From Streptomyces wuyuanensis (GTDB taxonomy: Bacteria; Actinomycetota; Actinomycetes; Streptomycetales; Streptomycetaceae), in NCBI RefSeq assembly GCF_900103455.1, contig NZ_FNHI01000023.1:1-64000 (forward strand): a stretch of DNA of 64,000 bases. Direction: 5' to 3'. The translations under genes were made by a program, and so were the position numbers. Positions within the stretch are counted from its first letter, which is position 1, and each line of letters opens with the position of its first letter. Positions 17,640 to 26,471 of this stretch are shown in pieces. The notes below the pieces were generated by a model. That model made no database searches. It had not been told where the DNA came from and worked only from the letters and a program-made list of their open reading frames with translations.

Positions 17640-18080
17640 TCAGCCATGGGGGAATCCGCCCTCAAGGGGGTCGAGCCGAAGGCGCTGCAGTTCCATCCTG
17701 TGGATCAGCCACCGGTTGTTCACCTTGCGGTATTCCTCCTTGTAGTGCCCCCAGCCGTGGATGCCTTTGGGTGCCTCACCGGGGCCACTGGGGAAGGTCA
17801 CGATGTCCTCCATTCCCCAGACACCACTGGCAGTCCCCAGGCCGGTGATCTCAATTTCCGGCATGATCGCGCTGTGCACGCTCGTCGAATCGCCCAGCCA
17901 CTCCCGAGCGAGCGAGATGAAGTCCTCGACCGACTGTTCGTCACCGCTGAGGGTGGATCGGGCGTCATCGGTGAACAGGCTCCGTAGGCCCTGCCAGTTG
18001 CGCGTGTCGACGAAACGGCAGTAGCGCGCCTTGAGCTTCTTGATCTCTTCAATGTCTGACAGCGTCTGGTATTCGGACAT
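17640..18080 (-). CDS. SnoaL-like (NTF2-fold) protein
   Basis: 146-residue NTF2-like protein of the SnoaL_4 group. It starts with the typical helix IEEIKKLKARYCRFVDTRNW and contains LFTDDARSTL and the late strand RWLIHRMELQRLRLD. Members are small cone-shaped dimers acting as cyclases, dehydratases or hydroxylases. GGAGAG precedes ATG 18080. It has no same-strand partner and follows the broken XRE gene, whose lost 3' end may have occupied this place. Confidence 0.85.
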   Translation of the reverse strand: MSEYQTLSDIEEIKKLKARYCRFVDTRNWQGLRSLFTDDARSTLSGDEQSVEDFISLAREWLGDSTSVHSAIMPEIEITGLGTASGVWGMEDIVTFPSGPGEAPKGIHGWGHYKEEYRKVNNRWLIHRMELQRLRLDPLEGGFPHG

Positions 18081-18363
18081 GCGCTCTCCGTCGGTGTTCC
18101 GATGTGTTGGCTCCTAGCCCGGTGTCCCCGTCGCCAGAAGGACCCATCCGGGTGAGGCCGGCCTTGCGTATCGTCTGCAGGTACCCAGAACAGACGGTTG
18201 GGCAGGACGTCCGTGGCAGCCGACGCTGCCCTTGTTGCACGTGTGTGGGCACCTGCTGGCGTGGGCGCGCCACTCCTGTGCACTGTTCAGCAGCGTTCGT
18301 TCGTTACATATCCAGCGGAGGGAGGCCCAGCGCCGCACTCGGTGATGTGGTGTACGCGCGACG

Positions 18364-19464
18364 TCAGCCGAGGGTCTGGGCGGTCTTCTGCCGTGATGCG
18401 TTGGCGATGGCGTCCAGGAGCCGGTGGCGGTTGTGGGCGTACGCAAAGTCGGGAACGGTGTGGGTTCCCTCGCGCAGGTCCCGTCCGAGGTGGGTGTAGA
18501 GCGCGGCGACGTTCCTGGCCGGTCCGGTGAGGCCCGCGGGAATGTCGTCGGAGTACTCGGCGGGCACTTCGAGCGTGGAGACGGTCGTGTCCTCGCCGAA
18601 GCCCGCCTGGAGGGTGAGGTCGGTGACCTGGATGTTTCCCCAGGGGGCGGTCAGGACGATGTCGCCGTCGGTGCCGTTGATTTCCCAGCGGAAGTTGTCG
18701 CCGCGCGAGGTGCCGCCGCGGTAAAAGACCGAGGCGGCTGCGTCGTTGTACAGCGTGCCGATGAGGGCGATCTGGTCGGGGGCGGTCACCGGGATGACAG
18801 TGTTGCCGTTGTCGGTCACGGTCACCTCCGTGCGGCCGCGCACGAGATCGGCCGACAGATGGCCGAACTCGCCAAGCGTGACGTTGAGCGCGTCGATGGC
18901 GTGCAGGGCGGCGCCGGACAGGGGGGTGGCGCCCTGAGTGTCGTCGTACCAGTACGAGTGCGCCTTGGTGGTCTGCCCGTTCCAGACCATGCCGGAGGCC
19001 ACCAGGGTGGTGCCGAGAACCCGGCCGATCCGGCCGTCCTCGATCAGCCGGCGCGCATAGCGCAGCTCGGGGTGGTAGCGCCCCTGGAGACCCACGACGG
19101 TGCGCACCCCGGCCGCTTCGGCACGGCGAGTCAGCTCGGTGGCCTCGGCCAGGTTCAGGGCCAGCGGCCACTCGGAGTAGACGGTCTTCCCGGCATCGAT
19201 CGCGGCCGAGATCAGTTCCCGGTGGTGACGGACCTTGACCGCGACCACGACGACGTCGACCCCGGGATGGGCGAGGAGGGCTGCGTGGTGGTCGAAGGCG
19301 GCCTCGACCCCGAACTCCCTTCTGGCGGCCTCCGCGGACTCACGGCGGGAGGTGCTGACGGCGCGCAGCTCGAAGTCCGGTACCGCCTTGAGAGCGGGAA
19401 TGTGACTGATGGAGGCCCAGCCGCCCGGGCTACCGCCGATGATCCCGACACCAATAGTGCTCAT
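18364..19464 (-). CDS. Gfo/Idh/MocA-family oxidoreductase
   Basis: NAD(P)-dependent oxidoreductase, 366 residues. The N-terminal Rossmann domain begins VGIIGGSPGGWASISHIPAL (GGxxGG variant), with VVVVAVKVRHHRELISAAIDAGKTVYSEWPLA (motif E-W-P-L in place of the usual E-K-P-L) closing it; the C-terminal alpha/beta domain has GAALHAIDAL. The lysine normally found in the EKP motif is a Trp here, as in galactose 1-dehydrogenase-like and GAL80-like members, which may be non-canonical catalysts. AGGAG lies 8 nt before ATG 19464. No sugar genes flank it. Confidence 0.88.
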   Translation of the reverse strand: MSTIGVGIIGGSPGGWASISHIPALKAVPDFELRAVSTSRRESAEAARREFGVEAAFDHHAALLAHPGVDVVVVAVKVRHHRELISAAIDAGKTVYSEWPLALNLAEATELTRRAEAAGVRTVVGLQGRYHPELRYARRLIEDGRIGRVLGTTLVASGMVWNGQTTKAHSYWYDDTQGATPLSGAALHAIDALNVTLGEFGHLSADLVRGRTEVTVTDNGNTVIPVTAPDQIALIGTLYNDAAASVFYRGGTSRGDNFRWEINGTDGDIVLTAPWGNIQVTDLTLQAGFGEDTTVSTLEVPAEYSDDIPAGLTGPARNVAALYTHLGRDLREGTHTVPDFAYAHNRHRLLDAIANASRQKTAQTLG

Positions 19465-19517
19465 ATCGTCACTCCTGCGAGAAGGGGCCCTTCGGGCCGA
19501 GGGGTAGTGGTGGGTGC

Positions 19518-19690
19518 CTACTTCTTGCGTGCCGTGGAGGGCGTCCAGTTGGGGGCGCTGTCCACCCGAAACCGGGACGGCACGGTGCTGGAGATGTACC
19601 AGTGGCCATTGATCCGCTGACACATGTCGCGTTACTGACCGTAGTAGCGGAAGCCGGTCTTGTAGTTGAATCCGGTTGAGGGCGTACGGG
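19518..19690 (-). pseudogene. C-terminal remnant of an unidentified protein
   Basis: Minus-strand reading STGFNYKTGFRYYGQ, an in-frame TAA, then RINGHWYISSTVPSRFRVDS and PNWTPSTARKK followed by a stop at 19518. The coherent aromatic-rich text on both sides of one stop indicates a decayed gene; the family was not recognised. Confidence 0.4.
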
Positions 19691-20086
19691 ACGCGATCAG
19701 GCACCGTCGCCACAGTGAAGCGTATATGGAACGATGTGTCAAAAACATCAATGCATATCTGCATCGATCGTTCTGGCAGATCCCCGCACGTCGCGCTGCG
19801 TAGAGTTCGGAGTTCGACACGGGACGCACAAGGCAGCGGCACGCCGCGGAAGTCTCTCGAGCCACCGACGCGTCGACCAGGAGCTGACGAGCACGACCGG
19901 TCGGCATGGCATCCGGCCCAATTGAGGGTGGGAGCACGATTGCACGCGGAGGAGTGGCCCCGGGTTGCGTCATGGGACCAGCTGTCGCAACGGCCAGCAG
20001 GCTGCACGGTCTCGGACCATCCCTGCATTCTCACTTTCCGGAACCGCTTGACCACATTGAGCAGCAGGGCAGGTGGGGCCTCAAAA
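19691..20086. other. Intergenic, no supported gene
   Basis: Lower G+C than the surroundings near 19700-19780 and 20080-20110. No start with a ribosome site and no recognisable product on either strand. Confidence 0.35.
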
Positions 20087-20102
20087 TTATTTGGCGATCG
20101 TT
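20087..20102. promoter_or_regulatory. Putative TetR operator, copy 1
   Basis: ttatttggcgatcgtt, in the AT-rich promoter region 24 nt before the TetR start at 20127. The same 16-mer with two differences recurs at 20777 before the truncated transporter. Confidence 0.6.
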
Positions 20103-20126
20103 TAATATAGGGGTACTCTGGCCTGC

Positions 20127-20708
20127 ATGGCACGCACTCGCGAGTTCGACACCGACGCCGCCGTCGCCGCGGCGATGGAGGCGTTCCGGCGCACCGGATA
20201 CGGTGGCACCTCCATGCGGGACCTGGCCGAGGCCATGGAGATCGGCAGTGGATCGATCTACTCGGCTTTCGGCAACAAGGAGGGCCTCTACCTGGCCGCA
20301 CTGGACCTGTACCGGCGGCGCTACGCGTTGCCGTTCATCCAGATGTTGCGGGCCAGCGGTGACGCGCGAGAGGCCGTCCGTGCGGCTTTCGAAGCGGTGA
20401 TAGATGAGGTCACCTGCGGTCCCGGTCAGGCGTCATGCCTGATCGTAGGGGCGGCCATGGAGCGTGCGCACAGCGATGCGCAGGTAGCCGAACGGTTGCG
20501 TGCGACGACGCAGCTACTTGAACTCACGCTCTTTGAAGTGATCACCGAGGCGCAGGGACGCGGCGAGATCGCGGCCGACCGGAGCGCCGCGGATCTCGCA
20601 GCATTCCTGGCCATGACTTTCCAGGGGCTGCGGGTCATGGGTGCCATCAGTTCGGATCGTGCCGCGTTGACGCGGGCCGCAGAGGTCGCCCTGAGCTGCA
20701 TTCAGTGA
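20127..20708 (+). CDS. TetR-family transcriptional regulator
   Basis: 193-residue TetR regulator. HTH region: AAVAAAMEAFRRTGYGGTSMRDLAEAMEIGSGSIYSAFGNKEGLY (core GGTSMRDLAEAMEIGSGSIY at about 27-46). The C-terminal domain belongs to the TetR_C_16-like group with CLIVGAAMERA and DLAAFLAMTFQGLRVMG. Start ATG 20127; only a weak agggg precedes it, suggesting a very short leader. A matching operator pair at 20087 and 20777 suggests it controls itself and the adjacent drug-efflux transporter, now truncated. Its C-terminal text closely resembles a TetR fragment at 61880-62072. Confidence 0.92.
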   Translation: MARTREFDTDAAVAAAMEAFRRTGYGGTSMRDLAEAMEIGSGSIYSAFGNKEGLYLAALDLYRRRYALPFIQMLRASGDAREAVRAAFEAVIDEVTCGPGQASCLIVGAAMERAHSDAQVAERLRATTQLLELTLFEVITEAQGRGEIAADRSAADLAAFLAMTFQGLRVMGAISSDRAALTRAAEVALSCIQ

Positions 20709-20776
20709 CTGTGCGGCGCTGTGGCCGCTCGACCGGTTGCCGCGCCGAAGGTCCATCCGAGGCGTTCCTTGCCCTT

Positions 20777-20792
20777 TTATTTAACGATCGTT
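20777..20792. promoter_or_regulatory. Putative TetR operator, copy 2
   Basis: ttatttaacgatcgtt, including the palindrome aacgatcgtt. It matches the site at 20087 in 14 of 16 positions and precedes the MFS remnant. Confidence 0.6.
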
Positions 20793-20847
20793 CGTTCATG
20801 CTGGGCCATGCAACCGAGGAGGTCGCCCCCCATCTCTCCCCGGCCGG

Positions 20848-21393
20848 AGACCGACCGCACAGGCCGTCGGCTCCACGCTGCTCGGCGTACGCCTTGCGCA
20901 CCGGGTCCGCCCCGGCCTGCTGATGGGAGCCGGATACGCGGTGTCGGGCGTCGGTGTACTGATGCTCGCGCTCCTTGACGTCGATTCCTCGTTCGGATAC
21001 ATCGCGGCGGCCAAGGTGGTGGTGGGCGCCGGCATCGGCACGGCGTTCATGCCCGCCTTCAGCCTGGGCGCTCACGGTGTGGAACCCCCCGACATCGGGG
21101 TCGCCTCCGCCATGACCAACACGTCGCAGCAGATGGGCGGCTCCATCGGCACAGCTCTGCTGAACACCATTGCCGCGAGCGCCACCACCGGATGCGTCGC
21201 CTCCCACCACGGCGCCGATTCCCTCTCCCTGTCGCTGGTTCACGGGTACGCCGTTGCCTACTGGTGGGGCACCGGATTCCTCGTCGCGGCGGCACTGTTT
21301 GCCTTCCTGGCCATCAACACAAACAACCCCAGGCGCCAGTCGGTCGTCGCGGCCAAGAGCACGGAGACCGCGGTGCTTCAAGGCGCCCAGTGA
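20848..21393 (+). pseudogene. MFS drug transporter (DHA2 type), 5'-truncated
   Basis: C-terminal third of a 14-helix DHA2/EmrB-type antiporter. Text runs GSTLLGVRLAHRVRPGLLMG, AGYAVSGVGVLMLALLDVDS, KVVVGAGIGTAFMPAFSLGA, ASAMTNTSQQMGGSIGTALL (the conserved last-domain motif) and a final helix GTGFLVAAALFAFLAINT, with a normal stop at 21393. The N-terminal ten or so helices are gone by internal deletion, while the promoter/operator at 20777 remains. A start at ATG 20923 would still give a 156-residue, 4-helix product, unlikely to transport. Confidence 0.85.
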
Positions 21394-21479
21394 CCCGTTT
21401 CATGCCCCGCCAGGCTCGGTCGCCGCGCGTGGCCGGGCATGGCGAACCTCGGCGCGGCGGCCCCGACGTGGAGCACCGA

Positions 21480-21672
21480 CCGCACGTGTTTGCCTCAGGA
21501 CCGGCCCATCGCCGTCGTCAGTCACGACCACTTCGGCCAGTGCCGGCATCTCGACTCCGTCGCAGGTCAGGACCTTTCCCAGTTCGTCACCACGACGCGA
21601 CGGCCAGATGATGGACCAAGTAGTCGCCAGTGTCCAGGCGGACGTAGTGGTCCGCGGCAGCCGCAGAGCTGC
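21480..21672 (-). pseudogene. IS21-family IstA C-terminal remnant
   Basis: Minus-strand reading DHYVRLDTGDYLVHHLAVAS then, after a shift, LGKVLTCDGVEMPALAEVVV. The D-x-Y-V-R-L-D-T-x-D-Y-x-V-x-P block followed by a C-D-G strand is the C-terminal domain of IstA transposases. It is directly fused to the IS3-type OrfA piece on its upstream side. Confidence 0.65.
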
Positions 21673-21704
21673 CTTCCACCCGCCCGGCGGGGAAATGGAA
21701 GGCA

Positions 21705-21919
21705 GCATGCGGGATTTGTCGCCGAGCTGCACGCAGCTCTGCGGACTCCTCCGAGACCCTGCCAGGGCGCCGGCCGTTGTCGATGTCGTCCTGGCGCAAC
21801 CACTTCGACAACGTGACCGGATGGATGCCGAGGTCAACGGCGGTCTGCTTCTGTTCTTTTCCTGCCCGCCCCAACGCGATGGCGCGGGCGCGGAACTCAG
21901 CGGGGTAGGCGCGGGGCAT
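21705..21919 (-). pseudogene. IS3-family OrfA N-terminal remnant
   Basis: Reads from ATG 21919 MPRAYPAEFRARAIALGRAG, QKQTAVDLGIHPVTLSKWLR, and GRVSEESAELRAARRQI. This is the helix-turn-helix N-terminus of an IS3-type OrfA, including the start of the leucine zipper, and is then cut off. The IS end repeats at 21960-22017 lie just upstream. Confidence 0.8.
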
Positions 21920-21959
21920 GTCCGGCAGCCTTTCGTGAAGGCCGTCAGTTAGCCAGCAG

Positions 21960-22017
21960 AACTGGAACCTGAGAGGTGGGGCAGGTCAAACTGGAACCTG
22001 AGAGGTGGGGCAGGTCA
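21960..22017. repeat. Two abutting copies of an IS terminal repeat
   Basis: A 29-bp unit beginning aactggaacctgagaggtgg and ending ggggcaggtca occurs twice in direct tandem (21960-21988 and 21989-22017), identical by eye. Its reverse complement begins tgacctgcccc, like IS3-group ends. One copy is the expected left end of the OrfA remnant; the second marks a nested or tandem insertion. Confidence 0.85.
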
Positions 22018-22504
22018 TCTGAACTGGCTTGGCCCGGCTCATCGATCGTCCGCGATGCGGAATCGACAGCCCCACGGGTCGGTCGGCGTAGATCCCTGAC
22101 CCACTCCTGAAGAACAGTCAGGCCACGACTCCAGCGGTTGAGTTGCTCGATCACCGTCGCCGGCATCTCCGGCCACTGCTCAACGTCGCTACTGGTCTGC
22201 CCTGCATGTCGCACAGCGGGGGCCGGCAGGTCGATCGAGCCGATGCCTGCGGCGCCGCAACCGGCCCGTCAAGGAAGCACGTCAGTGGTTGCTATTCGCT
22301 GAGCAGCCAGCCGCCTTGCGGAGAGGCAACTCGTCGGTGCCGCTGTAGAACGTGTGACCACGAGCCTCCTGCTGCCCTCACACTCGCCGCAGCGTCTGCC
22401 CATGGGCTCTGACCACGCTGCGAAACGCGGGAGGACGGACCAGCGGACAGTCGCGGCAGTCTCGCCCCGCGTTCCTCCGTCGTACCGCATTCCGACCAGT
22501 CCTC
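22018..22504. other. Debris between the IS end and the dehydrogenase
   Basis: A minus-strand frame (22040-22214) gives EQWPEMPATVIEQLNRWSRG and LTVLQEWVRDLRRPTRG, which looks like real but truncated protein of unknown type. Nothing intact is seen. Confidence 0.35.
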
Positions 22505-23488
22505 TCAGTCGATGTCGACCACGATCTTGCCTTGGGCAGCCCCGCTTTCAACGGCCTCGTGAGCTGCGGCGATGTCGGTGAGCGTGAAGCGCCTGGGGTC
22601 GAGATTCGGCTTGAGTGCCCCTGCGTCGGCGAGGGCGGCAGCCTCGCGCATGATCTCTCCGTGGTGTTCCCGCCCGCGTCCGGTGAGGAGAGGCAACAGA
22701 GTGAAGATGCCGGAGTAGGTTGCGCCGCGGAAGGAGAGCGGTGCGAGGGCGTGGGTTCCCCAGCCGAGGGCGCTGACCACGTGACCCGTGTAGGTACGTA
22801 CGGCCGTGAAGGAGGCGTCGAGCACGGTGCCGCCGACGGTGTCGAAGACGACGTCGAATCCGTCTCCACCGGTGTACTTGGCCATGTATTCGTTCACGGG
22901 GGTGGTCGTGTAGTCGATGGGAGTGGCTCCCAGGCGCTCGACCGCCTCCAGTCGTGCGGGGGATGCGGTGGCGAAAACTTCGGCACCGCGCGATCGGGCG
23001 ATCTGCACGGCTACGTGGCCGATACCGCCGGCTCCGCCGTGAACGAGAACCTTCTGTCCCGCGTGAACCTGCGCCCGGTCCACCAGGCCCTCCCATGACG
23101 TGATGAAGACCAAGGGCAGCGCTGCGGCCTCATGCAGAGTCAGAGAACCAGGCTTACGAGCGAGGAGACGTGCGTCCACCGCCGCGTACTCAGCGAGAGA
23201 GCCCTGCACATCTCCGACACCTCCGGTCATACCGAAGACCTCGTCGCCAGGGGCGAAGTCGCTGACGCCGCTGCCGATCTCCTCGACCACGCCTGCCATG
23301 TCCAAACCCAGGACGGCTGGAGGCGTGCGCTTGGCGTGGGGTGCCTTGCCGGCCCTGATTTTGGCGTCCAGCGGGTTGACACCACTGGCCTTGATCTTGA
23401 CCAGTACCTGACCGGGTCCTGGAGCGGGCGTTTCGATTTCGCGAAGGACCAGCGGGGTGTCGAACTCTTCGAGAACCATCGCGCGCAT
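22505..23488 (-). CDS. Zinc-independent quinone oxidoreductase (MDR family)
   Basis: NADPH-dependent medium-chain dehydrogenase/reductase, 327 residues. The GroES-like half ends in VLGLDMAGVVEEIGSGVSDF; the nucleotide motif is VLVHGGAGGIGHVAVQIARSRGAEV (AGGIG at about 150-158), followed by a strand FDVVFDTVGG. The structural zinc cysteines of alcohol dehydrogenases are absent, as in quinone/zeta-crystallin reductases. ATG 23488 (MRAMVLEEFDTPLV) follows AAAGG. The divergent-side neighbour, on the same strand 113 nt upstream, is a TetR repressor, a common pairing for electrophile- or quinone-responsive reductases. Confidence 0.92.
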   Translation of the reverse strand: MRAMVLEEFDTPLVLREIETPAPGPGQVLVKIKASGVNPLDAKIRAGKAPHAKRTPPAVLGLDMAGVVEEIGSGVSDFAPGDEVFGMTGGVGDVQGSLAEYAAVDARLLARKPGSLTLHEAAALPLVFITSWEGLVDRAQVHAGQKVLVHGGAGGIGHVAVQIARSRGAEVFATASPARLEAVERLGATPIDYTTTPVNEYMAKYTGGDGFDVVFDTVGGTVLDASFTAVRTYTGHVVSALGWGTHALAPLSFRGATYSGIFTLLPLLTGRGREHHGEIMREAAALADAGALKPNLDPRRFTLTDIAAAHEAVESGAAQGKIVVDID

Positions 23489-23600
23489 GACTGTACCTTT
23501 CTTGCGTATTGGAAACCGGACAGGGAAATCGAGGATGTTGCGACTTCCGGCGGCCGGAGTCAGCCATCTTGGTCCGCACGCTCCAGAGTGCGTTGTGGTC

Positions 23601-24173
23601 TCAGGCGTGGTCGGCAACCAGGCGGCGCGCGGCAGACTTCGCATCTTCCACGACAGCCCGGTCCTGAAGCAGGCGGCCAGACGTCAGGGCACCATCGATG
23701 AGAAGCCCTATGTGCCGAGCCAGTGCACGGGGACTCTGAGCACCTGCCTGCTCGCTCAGCTCGGTCAGCCACGCTTGACGTCGTCGCGTGTGTTGCAGAG
23801 TGATCGCTCTGGCTTCCGAGTCCAAGTCCGTCTCGACCGCCGCGCTGACGAACGGGCAGCCGAAGAAGCCATGGCGGTCGAAAGCATCCGTCAGCGCATC
23901 GAAAAGCCCGACGAGATGTTCGCGAGGGCCATCACCCGCACGCGCGGCAGCCTCCTGCAGTTGCGCCATCCAGGAGTCGTCCGTCTTCCGCAGATAGGCC
24001 GCAATCAGCTCCTCCTTTGTGCGAAAGTGCACATAGAGTGTCGACTTTGCGACGCCTGACACTGCCAGGACCTGGTCGATACCGACACCGCGCAGTCCGT
24101 GCGAGTAGAACAGCTCGGCCGCCGCAGCAAGGATCCTCTCCTCCGACTTCGTCTTCCTCGTACCCGTCGCCAT
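23601..24173 (-). CDS. TetR-family repressor
   Basis: 190-residue TetR regulator. HTH: ERILAAAAELFYSHGLRGVG then IDQVLAVSGVAKSTLYVHFR (about residues 11-50). The C-terminal domain with HRHGFFGCPFVSAAVE-type text (DRHGFFGCPF) matches the group controlling oxidoreductases. GGGAGG precedes ATG 24173. It lies upstream of, and in the same direction as, the quinone oxidoreductase and may share its transcript. An inverted repeat at 24183-24214 overlaps its promoter. Confidence 0.92.
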   Translation of the reverse strand: MATGTRKTKSEERILAAAAELFYSHGLRGVGIDQVLAVSGVAKSTLYVHFRTKEELIAAYLRKTDDSWMAQLQEAAARAGDGPREHLVGLFDALTDAFDRHGFFGCPFVSAAVETDLDSEARAITLQHTRRRQAWLTELSEQAGAQSPRALARHIGLLIDGALTSGRLLQDRAVVEDAKSAARRLVADHA

Positions 24174-24182
24174 GACACCTCC

Positions 24183-24214
24183 CTTAATCAGACAGACTAG
24201 TACGTTCGATTAAG
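24183..24214. promoter_or_regulatory. Inverted repeat before the TetR gene
   Basis: cttaatc at 24183-24189 and gattaag at 24208-24214 form a 7-bp inverted repeat around an actagt centre, in an AT-rich patch 10 nt upstream of the TetR start. It is the probable operator and promoter core. Confidence 0.55.
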
Positions 24215-24891
24215 GCCGGCAAGGCACCTCCCGTCCTGGCGTGCTGGAAGGCTCATCCACCGTTATCTCTCTCGTTCACTTCAGCCTCCACCTCCCTGTC
24301 GTGCCGCCAGGCAGGAGAGAAGGACGGTGTCGGGTTGCATCGTCTGCGGCCCGCCTGCCATCTGTGCGCACCGAGAGTAGGCACCGGACGATGGCGCCGG
24401 CGCGCCGTCAGCGGAGCCGTACGCGGCCAACGGCACGGGCGTACCTGTCCCACAGCGACGAAGCGTCCGCGGTGCCGCTTCGACCCACACCGTCCCGCGA
24501 ATGCGGCCGCGTGAAGCCAGGTGCAGGTGTCCGGCCCTGCGGAAGTAGCTGGAGGAGAGATTGCCGCAGCGGTGCGCCTGCAGGATGTGCTCGGGCTCCC
24601 TACGGCCTGGTGCGCCGCGTCGTGGGTTGGCCGGTCGTGGCCCGCAATTCCGGCAGATGACCCCCGGGGCCTGAATGCTGGCCAACAGTCACACACGCTC
24701 CTGGGTGCGGAACGGGGCACCGAGGATCGACAGGCGCGGAACCGTCGATGTCCGCGCGGGACGAAGCGCAGACAGGGCACTACGCTCTCGTCATCTGCGC
24801 CCAGTCCTGTGGAGCTCTTGCAGTCTGGCTGCGGGAAAGGCACTTGGCGTGGGCCAGTCCTCCGCCCGGTAGGTCGAGGCGGTGGTCCAGA
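24215..24891. other. Intergenic stretch without a supported gene
   Basis: Long frames exist on both strands but have Arg/Pro-rich composition, no ribosome site and no family resemblance. Probably decayed sequence. Confidence 0.4.
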
Positions 24892-25626
24892 TCAGCCGGA
24901 TCGCAACGCGTTGCCCGCCTCACGAATCAGGTCGACGAGAACGGAAGCCTCTGGAATGGCGACGGTATGCGATCCCCCCTGCAACTCCACCGTCCGGCGC
25001 GACCCGGCTCGCTCCGCCATGAATCGGTGGGCGGCGACTGGAATATTCTTATCCGCGCTGCCGAAGATGAACCAGCTAGGAAGCCCGCGCCACGCTGGTT
25101 TCCCGGAGGGTTCGTTCAGCGCCGCTTCCGCGATCGGGCGTTGCGTCGCCGCCATAACTGATGCCTGAGACTCCGGGGAATCGGCAGCGAACTGGGACCA
25201 GTAAGCTTCCTGACGGATATACAGATCCTTACCTCCATCAGACAAGGGGATCGTTTCGAGAGTTTCTCCCAGCGTACTTCCCTCATAACGACTCGCGAGC
25301 TGGACAGCGCTCTCTCCCTCATCAGGAGCGAAAGCTCCTACAAATACCAAGGCCTTGACCTTATCATTCCCTGTCGCGGCATTTGAGATCACGAAACCCC
25401 CGTACGAGTGCCCTACACAGATAATTTCTCCATCAATACCATCGAGCACACTGCGTAGGACGTCGGCATCGTGCGCGACTCCCCTTAGCGGGTTGGCAAC
25501 AGCCAGTACGGGAAAGCCCTCACCAAGGAGGGAAGCAACGACACCGTTCCAACTGGCCGACTCGGCAAATGCACCATGCACGAGCACAATGGTCGGCTTC
25601 CCCGCGGACAACCTGGTGATAGCCAC
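24892..25626 (-). CDS. Alpha/beta hydrolase, low-G+C gene
   Basis: Serine hydrolase of the salicylate-esterase/MenH-like alpha/beta fold, 244 residues. Visible are TIVLVHGAFAESASWNGVV (oxyanion HGAF), the nucleophile elbow CVGHSYGGFVISNAA (Ser), the acid region FIFGSADKNIP (Asp) and the catalytic His in GGSHTVAIPEA. GTG at 25626 is chosen because GGAGGG lies 7 nt before it; a GTG at 25641 is the alternative. Third-position G+C is clearly lower than in neighbouring genes, with many A- and T-ending codons, so recent transfer from a lower-G+C donor is likely. Substrate unknown. Confidence 0.9.
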   Translation of the reverse strand: MAITRLSAGKPTIVLVHGAFAESASWNGVVASLLGEGFPVLAVANPLRGVAHDADVLRSVLDGIDGEIICVGHSYGGFVISNAATGNDKVKALVFVGAFAPDEGESAVQLASRYEGSTLGETLETIPLSDGGKDLYIRQEAYWSQFAADSPESQASVMAATQRPIAEAALNEPSGKPAWRGLPSWFIFGSADKNIPVAAHRFMAERAGSRRTVELQGGSHTVAIPEASVLVDLIREAGNALRSG

Positions 25627-26471
25627 TATCTGACCCTCCACTCAGAATCAAATTGCCTGTATCAAGCTTCAGCCTTGCAGAAGCCGGCGCAGATATCAGT
25701 AATCGCCACATAGAGCGCAAGTGTCGCCTGGGTGCATCTCGCCTTATGGATGTGCTCAGCCTGAACGACTCTCCACTCGAGCTAGTCGATGAAGCAGGTC
25801 CAAGCATTCGCCGAAACTCGAATCCTGGGATTGTCAAGCCTACCGGCCTGGATCGAGTCGCGCACACCGTGCGTCGGCCGGTTCCGCAATCTGCTGAGCA
25901 TCTGGATCGTCTTCTCAGCGCATCAGCCGCTCTCCGTGCATCGGCCAGTCCGACCAGAGCGACGCTCGTGGAAATGGCGGGTACGTACGCGAAGTTGAGG
26001 GCGAACTGTCCCGACGGCTGAGGGTGCAACCGGTCAGATCCACCGAGGCCGCAACGGTATCCGTTCATGCCATCAGGACGGTATTTCTTCGAACCGTACG
26101 AATCGGTCAGGCGCGATGGGCGACGATCAGGCAGCAGTCAAAGAGGCGAACATTCCGGCGGCAGCTCACATAGGGCTGGGGTGCACTCGCCCCAGCAGCC
26201 GCCTCGCTCACCTACAGAAGCCAGCGCACGAACAGAGACTGGGCACAGGTCGCAGCAGGTTTCGGCGTATCCACCACCGCCAGGGCCGCCAACCGCCCCG
26301 CGCACAGGTGACGAGAAGCGTCGAGTCGCAGACCGGGCGCCATTGGCACCGACGCCGCAGGAGGCGACAGGAACAGGCGTCGAGGGGTGTCCACATGCCA
26401 TATCGCTCGCCAGCCTGGAGAATCGGCTGTAAGTGGCCGTGGGGACTTCTGCCGCCGGAAGGAGCCGGAAA
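25627..26471. other. Intergenic region, mixed composition
   Basis: The first 300 bases keep the lower G+C of the adjoining hydrolase. Both strands have frames up to about 180 codons, but none has a ribosome site plus recognisable features. The promoter of the esterase at 26472 probably lies at the right end. Confidence 0.4.

Noticed and set aside
18364..20301. 645-codon version of the Gfo/Idh gene starting at 20301
   Set aside because: The extra N-terminus is nonsense crossing the promoter region; ATG 19464 with AGGAG begins the Rossmann fold.
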